64,000 nucleotides of DNA, taken from assembly GCF_036323735.1 (NCBI RefSeq), contig NC_086034.1:13665001-13729000 (forward strand). Direction: 5' to 3'. This document shows, piece by piece, positions 48,370-60,149 of this stretch. The notes below the pieces were generated by a model, which was not told where the DNA came from, searched no databases, and saw only the letters and a program-made list of their open reading frames with translations. Each line of letters starts with the position of its first letter. Within the stretch, counting starts at the first letter, position 1. This DNA is from Rattus norvegicus (lineage: Eukaryota > Chordata > Mammalia > Rodentia > Muridae). Made by a program: the position numbers and the translations under genes.

Positions 48370-49335
48370 GTTCATTAAGAGAAGCACATTTCTGCCTTCC
48401 TCCCATTCCTCACAGCCTGTGTGCCTCCCAGGAAGTCTGCCATAACCAGACACATAGGTGAGACCCCTGCTGCAATAGCCACACCAGTTGAGACCCCCAC
48501 AGAACCCAGCTGAATTGGGATCTATCCCACTGTGCCTTAGCCCCATAGTCCTTGTGGTTTGCATTTTCATCTGCAACTGTGGCAGATACAGTTCCCTGGA
48601 GGCCTGCTTTAACCCGGGTCACAGAGCTATACTTGACTCTAAAGAGGCATGCTCTAGTCAGACACTTAGGACAGTTAAGAGATCACTGCATGTGAAGAGG
48701 CTAGCAGAACAAGATAAGCAAGAGAAGTCAATGTAATTTAGCACCATCAGAACCAAGTACTCCCAATACAGTGAGCTCTGTATACACTAACAAACCTGAA
48801 AAGCAAGATTCTAACATAAAATTCTATCTCATGAAGATGATAGAGACTTTAAGGAGGATACAAATAATTCCCTTAAAGAAAAATGTCCCTTAAAGGAAAA
48901 CACAGACAGACAGGTACAAGCAATTAAAGATGAAAAAATAAATCTTTTAAGGAAATACAGGAAAAACACAATTAAGCAGGTAAAGGAATTGAACAAAATG
49001 GTCCAAAACCTAAAAATGGAAATAGAAACAAGAAAATCACAAATGGAGGCAAACCTGGATATGGAAAAACCTATGAAGGAGATTGGTAGCTATAAATGCA
49101 AGCATCAGTAACAAAATACAAGAGAGAGAAGAGAGAATTTGAGGCTTAGATGATACTGTAGAAGATACTGACACAATGGTCAAAGAAAATACAAGTATAA
49201 AAGGCTGCTAACAAAACCACCCAGCAAATTCAGGACACAATGAAAAGACTAAACTAAAGAATAATAGTAATAGAAAGAGGTGAAGATTCACAGTTCAAAG
49301 AGCCAAAAAATACTTCAACAAAGCTATAGAAGAAA
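48370..49335 (+). mobile_element. Older L1: 5' region and ORF1, decayed
   Basis: The ORF1 coding region is recognisable from AGGATACAAATAATTCCCTTAAA through AAGGAATTGAACAAAATGGTCC to GAGAATTTGAGGCTTAGATG. Frames are short and broken. It ends abruptly in an L1 3' fragment. Confidence 0.7.
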
Positions 49336-49339
49336 ATCA

Positions 49340-50875
49340 AGGACATCATTAAGTTTGCAGACACATGAATGGAACTAGAAAATATTATCTTGAGTGAGGT
49401 AACCCTGATTCAAATGGACATGCTTGGTATGTACTCACAGATAAGAGATATTAGAATTATTATCCAAGAGGACAGAATGCCTACAGTTCAACCCATAGAC
49501 AATCAGAATTTTAAGAAGAATGAAGGCCCATATGAGTATTCCTCAATCTGATTAAGAAGGGGGAACAAAATAATTATGGGAAACAGAGGGATGGAAGAAA
49601 CTAGGTAAGAGAGGGAAGATGGAAATGAAGAGGGGGGCAGTATCAGTTATGTTTGTAGGGACAAAGGAGTAAAGCCCAGAGGTCCAGGAGAATGAATGGA
49701 AATATTCAGCTTTTGGGGGTGTTGGTTGGGGAAAATGTCTAGAAAGACCCAGAGACCTGGATTGTGAGAAAAAGAGGGACATCATGAAGTTTGCAGAGAA
49801 ATGGATGGAACTAGAAAATATCATACTGAGTGAGATAATCCAGACCTCAAAGAACATGTATGGTTTTTATTCACTCATAAGTGCATATTTACCAAAATTT
49901 TCAGAATACCCATGATGCATCCTACAGAAGGAAGGCCCAAGTAAGGATGCTTCAATCCCAGTTAGAAGGAGGAACAAAAGAGTCATGGAAGGAGGGAGAG
50001 ACCTGGGTTGGAGAGGGCAGAGCTAGGAAAGTGGGTGGGGGGCATGGAGAGAGACAGGAGAGAGTCCTAGAAGGCCAGGAGATTGAATGGAAATATGCAG
50101 CTTCCTGGGGTGGTGATGGGGTTATTCTCTAGGAATTTCCACAGAACCAAGATGAGGGAGGCTCCCAGAAATCAGTACAGGTGACGTTAGGCAAAATGCT
50201 CAAAAGTGGAGATAAGGAACTCGAAGGGGTCACCACCAGTAGCCTGACAAGACTCTCAGCAGAGGGATAGAGACACCAACCCTACAAAACTTTTGACCAA
50301 AATGAGTCCTGTCTAAATGAAATGCAGAGATGAAAATGAAGTATAGACAGTGACCTACCCATTTTGATGTCCACCCATGTGCATGCACCTATCAATTCTT
50401 CATAATGTTAGTGATGCTATGTTGTGATTGCAGATAAGAGCCTAGCATAACAGTCCTCTGAGAGCTCTATCCAACACCTGACCCAGATAGGTGCAGATAC
50501 CCACAGAGGAATATTGAACAGAATTGGGGGACTCCTGTGGAAGAGAGGCAATGGAAAGTCCATATGAAGCCCAATAGTGTCAACTAAACTGAACCCCTGG
50601 AAGCTCTCAGGGACTTAGCAATCAACCAAAGAGCCTATACAGGCTTGTGTGAGGCCCCCAGCACATATGTAGCAGAAGGCTGCATGTCCGACCTCAGTGG
50701 GAAAAAAATGTACCTAACTCTGCAGAAACTTGATTTGCCAGGGTAGGGAGAATCCCAAGGGTTCTCTCATTTCTCTCTGAGGAGAAATGGAGAGGGGTAT
50801 TTGGAAGAAACCCTCTGACACATTGCTAAGAAAGGGGGGCAGCAGTCTGGATGTTAAATTAATTAATTAAAAAAC
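49340..50875 (+). mobile_element. Two successive L1 3' ends (Lx-like)
   Basis: The same ORF2-end/3' UTR text (GGACATCAT[T/G]AAGTTTGCAGA, ATGGAACTAGAAAATAT) starts at 49,340 and again at 49,777. The second copy runs on through a G-rich polypurine tract (49,990-50,060) to about 50,875. The two copies have the same orientation. Confidence 0.75.
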
Positions 50876-51008
50876 AAAATTCTATTCTCAAAGGGTTAAG
50901 TTGTCAAGTGATAAATCAGGATACCCAATGTTCTCCATGTTCTCCTCTGGCCAAAGCATGTGTATACATTGGTGAATGCAGCTGTACCCCCCTCCTCTCC
51001 CCCCCCAC

Positions 51009-51010
<2 letters not shown>

Positions 51011-51060
<50 letters not shown>
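51011..51060. repeat. (CA)25 microsatellite
   Basis: Uninterrupted CA run preceded by a C-rich tract. Confidence 0.95.
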
Positions 51061-51063
<3 letters not shown>

Positions 51064-51545
51064 CAGGATAGGGGATCTATTAAGGCAAATATTATTAATC
51101 CATTCTCACAAATGAAGTAATTCATTTGATCAAGAAGATCGATCTCAGAACTGATAGCACCTATACGATAAAACTCATTTTCAAAATTTTAAGTACATAA
51201 TTTCAAGCCAGTATCCTTGAAGTTGACTGTATTTCTTTGCTTCCTTTCATTTACCATGACCTAAGGCATTGGTCAAACTTCCATGCTTAACTGATAGAGA
51301 CACTGCTTTCTCTCTTCCTCTTTTCCATCTCCTTCCTTGAGGAAAATGCTCATATTTATAGCTTGTATGAATGGTGTTTTAAATGTTAATAAAATTGCTT
51401 CACGAGGCTTCAACCTTACCCAAAAAATTGTAGGTAACTGGGGAGAGCTGGGAGTAGGAAAGATGGTCTTACTTGGGAAAACATGGACATCTGGTGCCAA
51501 AAGCTTAGCACTGAAAACATACATAAAAGTAACATTATTTGTACT

Positions 51546-51590
<45 letters not shown>

Positions 51591-52365
51591 ATATATAAAC
51601 TATATTTAGAAATACATGTGCATATATTAATAAAAAGTAGTGTTTTAGTTCCTTGTGATTTTGTTTTCAGTACTGTGGACTGAACCCAGGACCTTGTCAT
51701 TAATTAAAAGGAGGCCTCGAATTTTAAGGAAAGCAGAAAAGGGTATTTACTTTTAAAAGACATATTTTAAAAAGTTAGGCCAATTAGCTGTTTTAGCTAA
51801 ATTAGTCTAGTAGTATCCAATAATTTGGTTAACAATAGTCTATTTTAATATATCATAATACCTCTGTAGGAACTTTACCATCCAACTAAAAGGTTAAGTA
51901 TCTCTGGCATTGTGAAACCAGGAACGGACTCTTAAGTTGAGAGTGAAAATCTTTATGAAATTCGTCATGCCATATATCTTATACCCAGTAAAGAAGCAGG
52001 GAGAAAACTCTTCAGGAAACACATGTCCCATGTGGTGAGAATGAAGGAGTGGACTGTGTGCCTAATGTTTTGGATTGCCTTTTGGCTATCCAAGCAGTTA
52101 CCTATAGGCTGATTGATGTTTTTTTGGTTGGGATCCTGAAGACCAAATAATAGAGCTTGGACATGTGGGGAAAGTGCACATGCCACCACACGCTAAATCA
52201 ACAGTTCTCCGAGAAAATGCTCCGGAGCAACATATTAAAAATAATTTGCGAAGTCTAAAACCCTGTAGCTAGGATGGATTATGAAATACTTCTTTTACAT
52301 AAATGTAGCTAAAAATTAAAGATTGGGAGAGGTGCTTATTTTTCTGTAGTGATTGAATGTAAGCT
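51061..52365. other. Non-coding sequence with a second CA repeat
   Basis: Contains (CA)n at 51,549-51,586 and a short antisense SINE-like scrap near 51,668-51,700 (GACTGAACCCAGGACCTTG). No gene supported. Confidence 0.5.
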
Positions 52366-52369
52366 AATA

Positions 52370-53260
52370 ATGTCAATAATAACCATAATCATAATAACAA
52401 CAATAAATGTTGTACAAAGCAAGTAGAAAACTGAATTAAAGAAATAAAATTAACCTGCAGAAAACAAGAAAATAGAAATAAATGCAAGTCAAAGTTGCCC
52501 AACAAAATACTTAAGATAGTTGCCACAAAATTATGTGAAATATTTATACCTACCACAAAACATTCAATTATCTAAGCAAAAAATTTAAAAGAACATATTT
52601 CACTCTCATCAGAGAGTGAAAAATGCAGGCAAAAGAGAATAAACTAAAAACCACATTAAAAGGATTCAAACTCGAGGACAAATGATTTAAGATCAATGGG
52701 TCAAAGGAGCAAAGTTGAAACAACACCAACAGGACAAAGAACACAAAAGAAGAAAGATCCTAAAAGAAACTTCAAGTTTCAAGTATCAATGGGAATAGAT
52801 CCAGGGAAATAAGGAAGTAATTCAGTGTCAGAGAAGCTGCCTAGCAAGCACAAAGCCCTGGGTTCAGTCAGTGATAGAAATAAAGTCAGAAAGGGTCAAA
52901 GAAATGTGACTAGAGAATACGTGAGAATTAGCAAAGCTTATATGAGGAAATAAAGGTCAAGGATTTACCAAATTTAAAGGAAAAATGAAAATACTGGTGA
53001 AAATCAAACACATTAGAGTAGAATCAGTACCCACTGACCTACACAGAGGGAGAATGATTAAAATGTTTGATCCAATGACAAAGAGAATCTTGAAGGCAGT
53101 GAAATACTCATCAACCAGATAGGGTTCTTAGCAGAGGCTACAGAGGTGGACAGAAGAGTTCAAGACACTCAAAGTTACATCAAGATGCATGCGGCAATGC
53201 TGCTGTTCAGCAATCAAGGAGAAAAATTATTCCTAGATAATCCAAAGATTTGTGAATATT
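52370..53260 (+). mobile_element. Ancient L1/HAL1-type ORF1 remnant
   Basis: Strings such as GACAAAGAGAATCTTGAAGGCAG and the downstream AGCAATCAAGGAGAAAAATT follow an old mammalian L1 ORF1 C-terminal region. No open frame survives. A degraded ID-like SINE (CTAGCAAGCACAAAGCCCTG) lies at about 52,820-52,880. Confidence 0.45.
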
Positions 53261-53264
53261 TACA

Positions 53265-53985
53265 ACCCAACCACCTATATTTAAAAGTCATGTTAGTGGA
53301 ACTCATCACTAATTTGAAGTGAAAGGATCTTACTCAGCCACACAGTACCATACAGAAATGTAATTTATGGCTGCAAATGTGACACAGAAAAATAGGGCAA
53401 CTTTTGCTATTGTAGTCACAGTATGTAGAATATGAGGAACACAATTTTCCTTAAACTATGAACTTGCTTATATTAATGATGATTTCTGATATATTAACAG
53501 GATATATTTTACATTAGTAACCTAAAGTGGAGAGGTGAAATTATAAGGCAATATGATTGTTTTTGTACAATTTAAATTAAGCTATTGTCAGTTAAATTGA
53601 TAAAAAATAAATGACTTGATAAAGGAGAAAACTCATGCAAGGCAAAGAAGGAAAAGGGGGCATATCTTGCTGTGGCCTGAGCTGCTAGTTCTTAGGGGTA
53701 TAACAGTAAGCTGAGCCTTATTGCCTGGGAGAAACATGGAGGAAAAGGAGGAGAATACAGAAAGAAGTGTATGAATTTAAAAGGGGCTAGAAAAATACTG
53801 AACAAATGGACCAAATTGATTACCTTCATAGTTACAGGACTATTTAGGAAGTTTCCTCCTGAGTGAGTGCAGTAATTTGGATCTGTCCAAGATTTCTATT
53901 CATATCTTACTGAACATATAGGAATTGAGCTGTTTATTTTAAACCTTCATTTTTTAAACAAATATCAAATTAGTACTGATAATTC
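53265..53985. other. Non-coding sequence, nothing recognised
   Basis: No supported feature. Confidence 0.45.
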
Positions 53986-53989
53986 ATGA

Positions 53990-54890
53990 TCTCTTTATTC
54001 TAAGAGTGAGGCTGAGAAGAAAATCAGTTATTGATCTTTACAATGAGCCATCCTTTGCCTATATTTCTCTGTTCATTGATTTCTGCTCCATTTTTATCAT
54101 CGACTCCCTTTTCTTTGTCTTGGGTTGGATTAGTTTTCTGTTGCTATTGCTTCAAAAATGGAAGCTTAGGGTGATGGTTTTAGTGTCCTCTTTGCAAGCA
54201 TATATATTTGACATTATATAACCTCCAAATACTGTTTCAGCTGTGACCCACAAATCCTATAAGTTACCCTGTCATTGTACTTAATTAAGTATATCTTTAA
54301 ATTTCAGTTGAGATGTCTTCTCTTACCCATTGATTTATAAAAATGACCTTTAAGTTTTGCTAGTTTGTTATGTTCTAGAACTCTTTCCATCACTGATCTC
54401 CAATTCAATGCCACCCTTGGACTGTGGGACTAGGTGTATGATTTATAGTCTTTTCAGTTAGTTAAGATTTATTTTATGGTCTAAAATGTTCAAGAAAAAT
54501 GTGCACTCTGTTTTTGTTGAATGGGATATTCTATAAATGTCAATTACATAGAGTTGATTGATAATGTTGTTCCAGACACCTATAGTCTTAACGATTTTCT
54601 GTCTTCCATTGTCAATCCATGACCTAGATACTAGTATTGGAGTCTCTGTAATAATGGATTCATCTATTTGTCTTTCAACAATATCATTTTGCCAGTTGTA
54701 ATTTTGTTTCCTTGTTATATGTACATATGTTCATGACTATTTGACTCCTTTAATAAAGCAAAAGTTCCTTCATTCTTAAGTCTTTTCCAATGAGTTCTTT
54801 GTATGAATTTAATTTGGTAATTATAGCTTTCTATTTCACAACACATTTTTAAAGTGTATGAGATGCTTTTAGAAAAATTAAAATGTTATT
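53990..54890 (-). mobile_element. Ancient L1 ORF2 remnant
   Basis: The reverse complement resembles the endonuclease/RT junction of old mammalian L1. Plus-strand cues are GTTGAATGGGATATTCTATAAATGTC and TTAATTAAGTATATCTTTAAATTTC. It is heavily decayed. Confidence 0.5.
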
Positions 54891-55084
54891 TTTATGTACT
54901 CCTATGTTTCTCTCAGTAGGTATTTCTCTCTAAGTAAGTAGATCACACTTAAGGCAGTCATTAAGTGTATGGATTTATGGTTCAGGTTCTTGACCCTTTT
55001 ATACATTTCCTCTTCTATTTTTACTGAATATTTTCTATCATACATTTTTTAAACATATGAATATGTTTAATTAAGTTGTTATCC

Positions 55085-55710
55085 ACTGAGAACACCAATT
55101 TGTGAGGATGCATCACATTTGATGGGGAGAACTGAGATTGCAGGTAGCCCTGGAGCTGATGAACAGCTTTAATCTTGGGAAAAATCTGCAAGTCCACAAT
55201 TTGCTGATTGGCCTTGCCCTGCTCTGAAATCTCATATTTCCATTTCTCTGTATCAAAGATCTCCTCCTCCTGGTGCCTAGGTTTTTGCAGCTCCTCTTCT
55301 TGAAGTAAGCATTGGTTAGGTGTTTGGGATTTTAACCTTACTTAGAGGTGTGGATAAAACTTGGTTGAGAGCAAGATGCTCAGTCACAAACACAAAGCCA
55401 CTGTACAGGTGCTTCAGGAAAACCACACTCTTGCCACCGTGGAGCCAAGTTAAGATGATCGGGACAGTTCTAAGCGGGATGTGGCATGCAGCCTTCTCAC
55501 CTACTGACTGAGGGCTTTTTGCCATGGTTCTGCTATTTCTGAGACACATTGTAGGATGATACCTAGGCATTTTTCAAAGCTTCACCACCTGGATACCATA
55601 GTTCTTGTCTCCACTAACAGTTTTCAAGATAGTAGCAAGGACCTTCTACTTTTTCTTCTTTTCAGTCTTGGACTTGGCAGCTGAATATTTCCTTTTGTAG
55701 AAGGCAATTT
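55085..55710 (-). pseudogene. Rpl6: RPL6 processed pseudogene, middle and C-terminal part
   Basis: The minus-strand translation follows large-subunit ribosomal protein eL6 (RPL6) in order: [63 protein letters not shown] and a final HPHKLVF. It lacks introns, has several in-frame stops, and has lost the normal stop codon after LVF. The N-terminal part lies 7 kb away at 62,736-62,985, because an L1 inserted between them. It has no function as a ribosomal protein gene. Confidence 0.9.
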
Positions 55711-56225
55711 TTTTACTGGATATTTTTTATTTACATTTCAAATGTTATTCCCTTTTCCACTTTCCCATCCATAAGCCCCCTATTCCATCCCACACCCTTC
55801 CTTCTATAAAGGTGTTCCCCCTCCCCAAACACCTCCCTTCCCTCCTTCCCATCATGATATTACCTAACCTGGGGATACAGCCTTGGCAGGACAAGAGCTG
55901 TTCCTCTCATTGGTGCCCAACAAGACCATCTTCTACTACAAATGCAGTTGGAGCCATGGATCTGTCCACTTGTAGTCTTTGGGTAGTGGTTTAGTCCCTA
56001 AACTTCTAGTTGGTTGGTGTTGTTTTGGGGTTGAAAGCCCCTTCAGCTCTTTCAGTCCTTTCTCTAATTCCTCCAGCAGGAATTCCTTTCTTAGTTCTTC
56101 AGTTTGTTGCTAGCATTCATCTCTGTATTTGACACGCTCTGGCTGTTGCTTCTCAGGAGACAGCTGTATCTGACTAAGGTCAGCATGCACTTCTTAGCTT
56201 TGTCAATCTTATCTAGATTTGGTGG

Positions 56226-56227
<2 letters not shown>

Positions 56228-56264
<37 letters not shown>

Positions 56265-56265
56265 C

Positions 56266-56309
<44 letters not shown>
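56228..56309. repeat. (TG)n(CG)n(TG)n array in the L1 3' UTR
   Basis: TG repeats flank a GCGCGCGCGCG core. It has expanded at the place where related L1 3' UTRs have only a short TATG/GTAT stretch. Confidence 0.95.
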
Positions 56310-56312
<3 letters not shown>

Positions 56313-56442
56313 AAAGGGCTGTGAACCCTAGTGGGGTGGGGCAGTTTCTGAATGGCTGTTCTTGCAGTCTCTGCTCCAGTCTTTGTCTCCATATCTCCTC
56401 CTATGAATATTTTTGTCCCCCCTTTTATGAAGGAGTGAAGCT

Positions 56443-56542
56443 GGGGCTGGGGATTTAGCTCAGTGGTAGAGCGCTTACCCAGGAAGCGCAAGGCCCTGGG
56501 TTCGGTCCCCAGCTCCGAAAAAAAGAACCAAAAGAAAAAAAA
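56443..56542 (+). mobile_element. ID SINE with 13-bp target-site duplication
   Basis: GGGGCTGGGGATTTAGCTCA, B box GGTTCGGTCCC, and a 3' tail of A runs with ACC and G interruptions. AAGGAGTGAAGCT flanks it exactly (56,430-56,442 and 56,543-56,555). Confidence 0.97.
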
Positions 56543-59500
56543 AAGGAGTGAAGCTTCCATATTTGGTCATCCTTCTTGATCTTCATGTTGTCTGTGAATT
56601 GTATCTTGGGTAATTCCAGCTTTTGGGCTAATATCTACTTATCAGTGAGTGCATAGCATGTGTTTTTCTGATATTTGGTTATCTCACTCAGGATGATATT
56701 TTCTAGTTCAATCCATTTGTCTATGAATTTCATGAAGCCATTATTTGTGATAGCTGAGTAGTACTCCACTGTGTAGATGTACCATATTTTCTGTACCCAT
56801 TCCTCTGTTGAAGGGCATTTGGGTTCTTTCCAGCTTCTGGCTATTAGAAGTAAGGCTGCTATTAACACAGTGGAGCATGTGTCTTTGTTGTATGTTGGAG
56901 CATCTCAGGGGTATATGCCCAGGGGAGGTATAGCTAGGTCCTCAGGTAGTACAATATCCAATTTTCTGAGGAACCTCCAGACTGATTTCCAGAGTGGTTG
57001 TATCACGTTGTAATCCTATCAACAATGGAGGAGTGTTCCTCTTTGTCCAAATCTTTGCATTGATTGTCACCTGAGTTTTTGATCTTAGTCATTCTGACTG
57101 GTGTGAAGTGGAAGCAACTCAGGGTTGTTTTGATTTGCATTTCCCCGATGACTAAGGAAGTTGAACATTTCTTTAGGTGTTTCTCAGCCATTCAATATTC
57201 CTCAGCTGAGAATTCTTTGTTTAGCTCTGTACCCCATTTTAAGTAGTGTTATTTGGCTCTCTGTAGTCTAACTTCTTGACTTCTTTGTATATATATTGGA
57301 TATTAGCCCTCTATCTGAGGTAGAATTGGTACAGATCTTTTCCAAATCTTTTGGTTGCCGTTTGTGGTAATGACGGTGTCCTTTGCCTTACAGAAGCTTT
57401 GCAGTTTTATAAGTTCCCATTTGCTGATTCCTGATGTTAGAGCATAAGCCATTTGTGTTTAGTTCAGGAAATTTTCCCCAATGCCCATGTGTTTGAGGTC
57501 CTTGCCCACTTTTTTTTCTATTAGTTTGAGTGTATCTGGTTTTATGTAGAGGTTCTTGATCCACATGTACTTATGGTTGGTATAGGACAATAAGAATGGG
57601 TTGATTTGCATTCTTCTCCAAGATAATCTTCAGTTGAACAAGCACCATTTATTGAAAATACTATCTTTTATCCACTGGGTGGTTTTAGCTCCTTTGTAAG
57701 ATCAAGTGACCATAGGTGTGTGGGTTCATTTCTGGGTCTTCAATTCTATTCCACTGACCTACCTGCTTTTCTCTGTAGCAATACCATACAGTTTTTATCA
57801 CTATATTTCTGTAATTCTGCTTGAGGTCAGAGATGGTGATTCCCCCAGAAGTTCTTTTATTGTTTAGGATAGTTTTCACTACCCTAGTTTTTTTTGTTAT
57901 TCCAAATAAATTTGCAAATTGCTCTTTATAACTCTATGAAGAATTGAGTTGGAATTTTGATGGGGACCGAGTTGAATCTGTAGATGGCTTTCATCAAAAT
58001 GGCCATTTATGCTATATTAATCCTGCCAATCCATGAGCATAGGCACTTTTTCCAACTTCTGAGATCTTCACTTTCTTTCTTCAGAGACTTGAAACTCTTG
58101 TCATACAGATCTTTCTCTTGCTTAGTTAGATTCACACCGAGGTAATTTATGTTAATTGTGACTATTGTGAAGTGTGTCATTATCCAAATTTTCTTTCTCA
58201 GCCTGTTTATCCTTTGAGTAGAGTAAGGATACTAATTTGTTTGGGTTAATTTTATACTCACCCACTTTGCTGAAGTTCTTTGTCGGGCTTAGTAGTTCTC
58301 TGATGGAACTTGGTGGTCACTTAAGTATAATATATTATCTGCAAATAGTATTATTTTGACTTCTTCCTTTCCAATTTGTATCCCTTTGACCTCCTTATTT
58401 TGTTAATTGCTCTGGCTAGGACTTCGAGTGCTATATAGAATAAGAAGGGAGAGAATGGGCAGCCTTGTCTAGTCCCTGATTTTAGTAGGATTGCTTCAAG
58501 TTTCTCTCCATTTACTTTGATGTTGGCTACTGGTTGGTTGAATATTGCTTTTACAATGTTATATATTGACCTTGATTCCTAATGTTTCCAATACTTTTAA
58601 CATGAAGGAGTTGAATTTTGTCAAATGCTTTCTCAGCATCAAATGAGATGATCATGTGGGTTTTTTTTCTTTGAGTTTGTTTACATAGTAGATTACACTA
58701 ATGGATTTCCACATATTGAACCATCCCTGCATTCCTGGGATGAAGCCTACTTGATCATGATAGATGATCTTTTTAGTGTGTTCTTGGATTCAGTTTAAGA
58801 AAATTTTATTGAGTAGTTTTGAGCTGATATTCATGAAGGAAATGGGTCTGCAGACTTTTTCATTTTGAGTCTTTGGGTGGTCTAGGTATAATCATAATTG
58901 TGGCTTCAAAGAATTGGATAGTGCTTCTTCTGTTTTGATTTTGTGGAATATTTTGGACAGTATTGATATAAAGTCGTCTATGAAATTCTGTTAGAATTCT
59001 GCATTAAACCCATCTGGTCTTGTGTTGTTTTTTTTTTGTTTGTTTGTTTGTTTTTTGTTTTTTGTTTTTTTTTTGATTGGGAGACTTTTAATAACTACTT
59101 CTCTTTCTTTAGGAGTTATGGAAGTGTTTAGATGGGTTATCTGTTCCTGATTTTACTTTTGTATCTTGTATCTATCTGGAATATTGTCCATTTCATCCAG
59201 ATTTTCCAGTTTTGTTGAATATAGGCTTTTATAGTAGAATTTGATGAATTTTTTAAAATTTTTCAGACTCTGTTATGTCTACCTTTTCATTTCTGATTTT
59301 GCTAATTTGTGTATACTCCCTTTGCTCTCTGGTTAGTGTGGCTAAAGGTTTATGTATCCTGCTGATTTTCTCAAAGAACCAGCTCCTAGTTTTGTTGATT
59401 CTTTGTATAGTTTTTTCTTATGGATTGTTTGTTTCTACTTGGCTGATTCCAGCCCTGAGTTTTATTATTCTTTGCTTTCTACTCCTCTTGGATGGATTTG

Positions 59501-59790
59501 TTTCTTTTTATTCTAGAGGTTTTGGATGTGCTGTCAAGGTGCTAATATATGCTCTCTCCAGTTTCTTTTTGGAGTCACTCAGAGCTGTGAGTTTTCCTCT
59601 TTGTACTGCTTTCATTGTGTCCCATAAGTATAGGTATATTGTGCCTTCATTTTCATTAAATTCTAAAGAGTCTTCAATTTCTTTATTTATTCTTTGAACA
59701 AGTTATCATTGAGTAAAGCATTGTTCAAATTCCATGTATATGTGTGCTTCCTGTCCTTATTGTTGTTATTGAAGACCATCCTTAGTCCAT

Positions 59791-60149
59791 TGCCCCAGGC
59801 AGCAGGGGTTAAGAGTGGACCTGGGAAGGGGTGAAAGAATGGGGGATAGGAAGTGCAAAGAAGGAGAGCAAGTCTGTGTTCTGATCAAGCTCTCAAAGTT
59901 TATTTCAAAAAACAGCAGCTTTTTGAAAGCTGGTGGGAAGGTTACCCAGGACAATCCATGACTGCCACCACCCTTCCTATAGCCTTAAACCATAAATTGT
60001 AGGTATACACTGATAAGAACAGACAACTGGCTAGGTGTCGCAAGTCTAGAGGCTGTAACTGGCTTAATTTTCCTGGATATAGGGGCCATACAATGCGCAG
60101 AGCATTCCTGAGAAGAATTCCTGAGACTGAGCATGCTTGGCTCCTGGCA
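59791..60149 (-). repeat. Solo LTR (ERVK-like) in L1 ORF2
   Basis: 359 bp, minus strand: starts TGCCAGGAGCC, ends CCTGGGGCA, and has AATAAA at 59,899-59,904 (plus TTTATT). Flanks are GTCCAT (59,785-59,790) and GTCCGT (60,150-60,155), a 6-bp duplication with one mismatch. L1 ORF2 sequence continues across it. Only the LTR remains, with no internal genes. The class II assignment rests on the duplication length. Confidence 0.8.

Noticed and set aside
55320..55511. Plus-strand 63-codon gene
   Set aside because: Antisense of the RPL6 pseudogene.
56443..56542. tRNA gene
   Set aside because: A- and B-box sequences are present, but it has an A tail and target-site duplication and matches the ID SINE. 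The same applies at 21,731 and 38,340.
59275..59697. 140-codon plus-strand frame that looks like a membrane protein
   Set aside because: It is the antisense of L1 ORF2; hydrophobicity is a by-product of the complementary strand.
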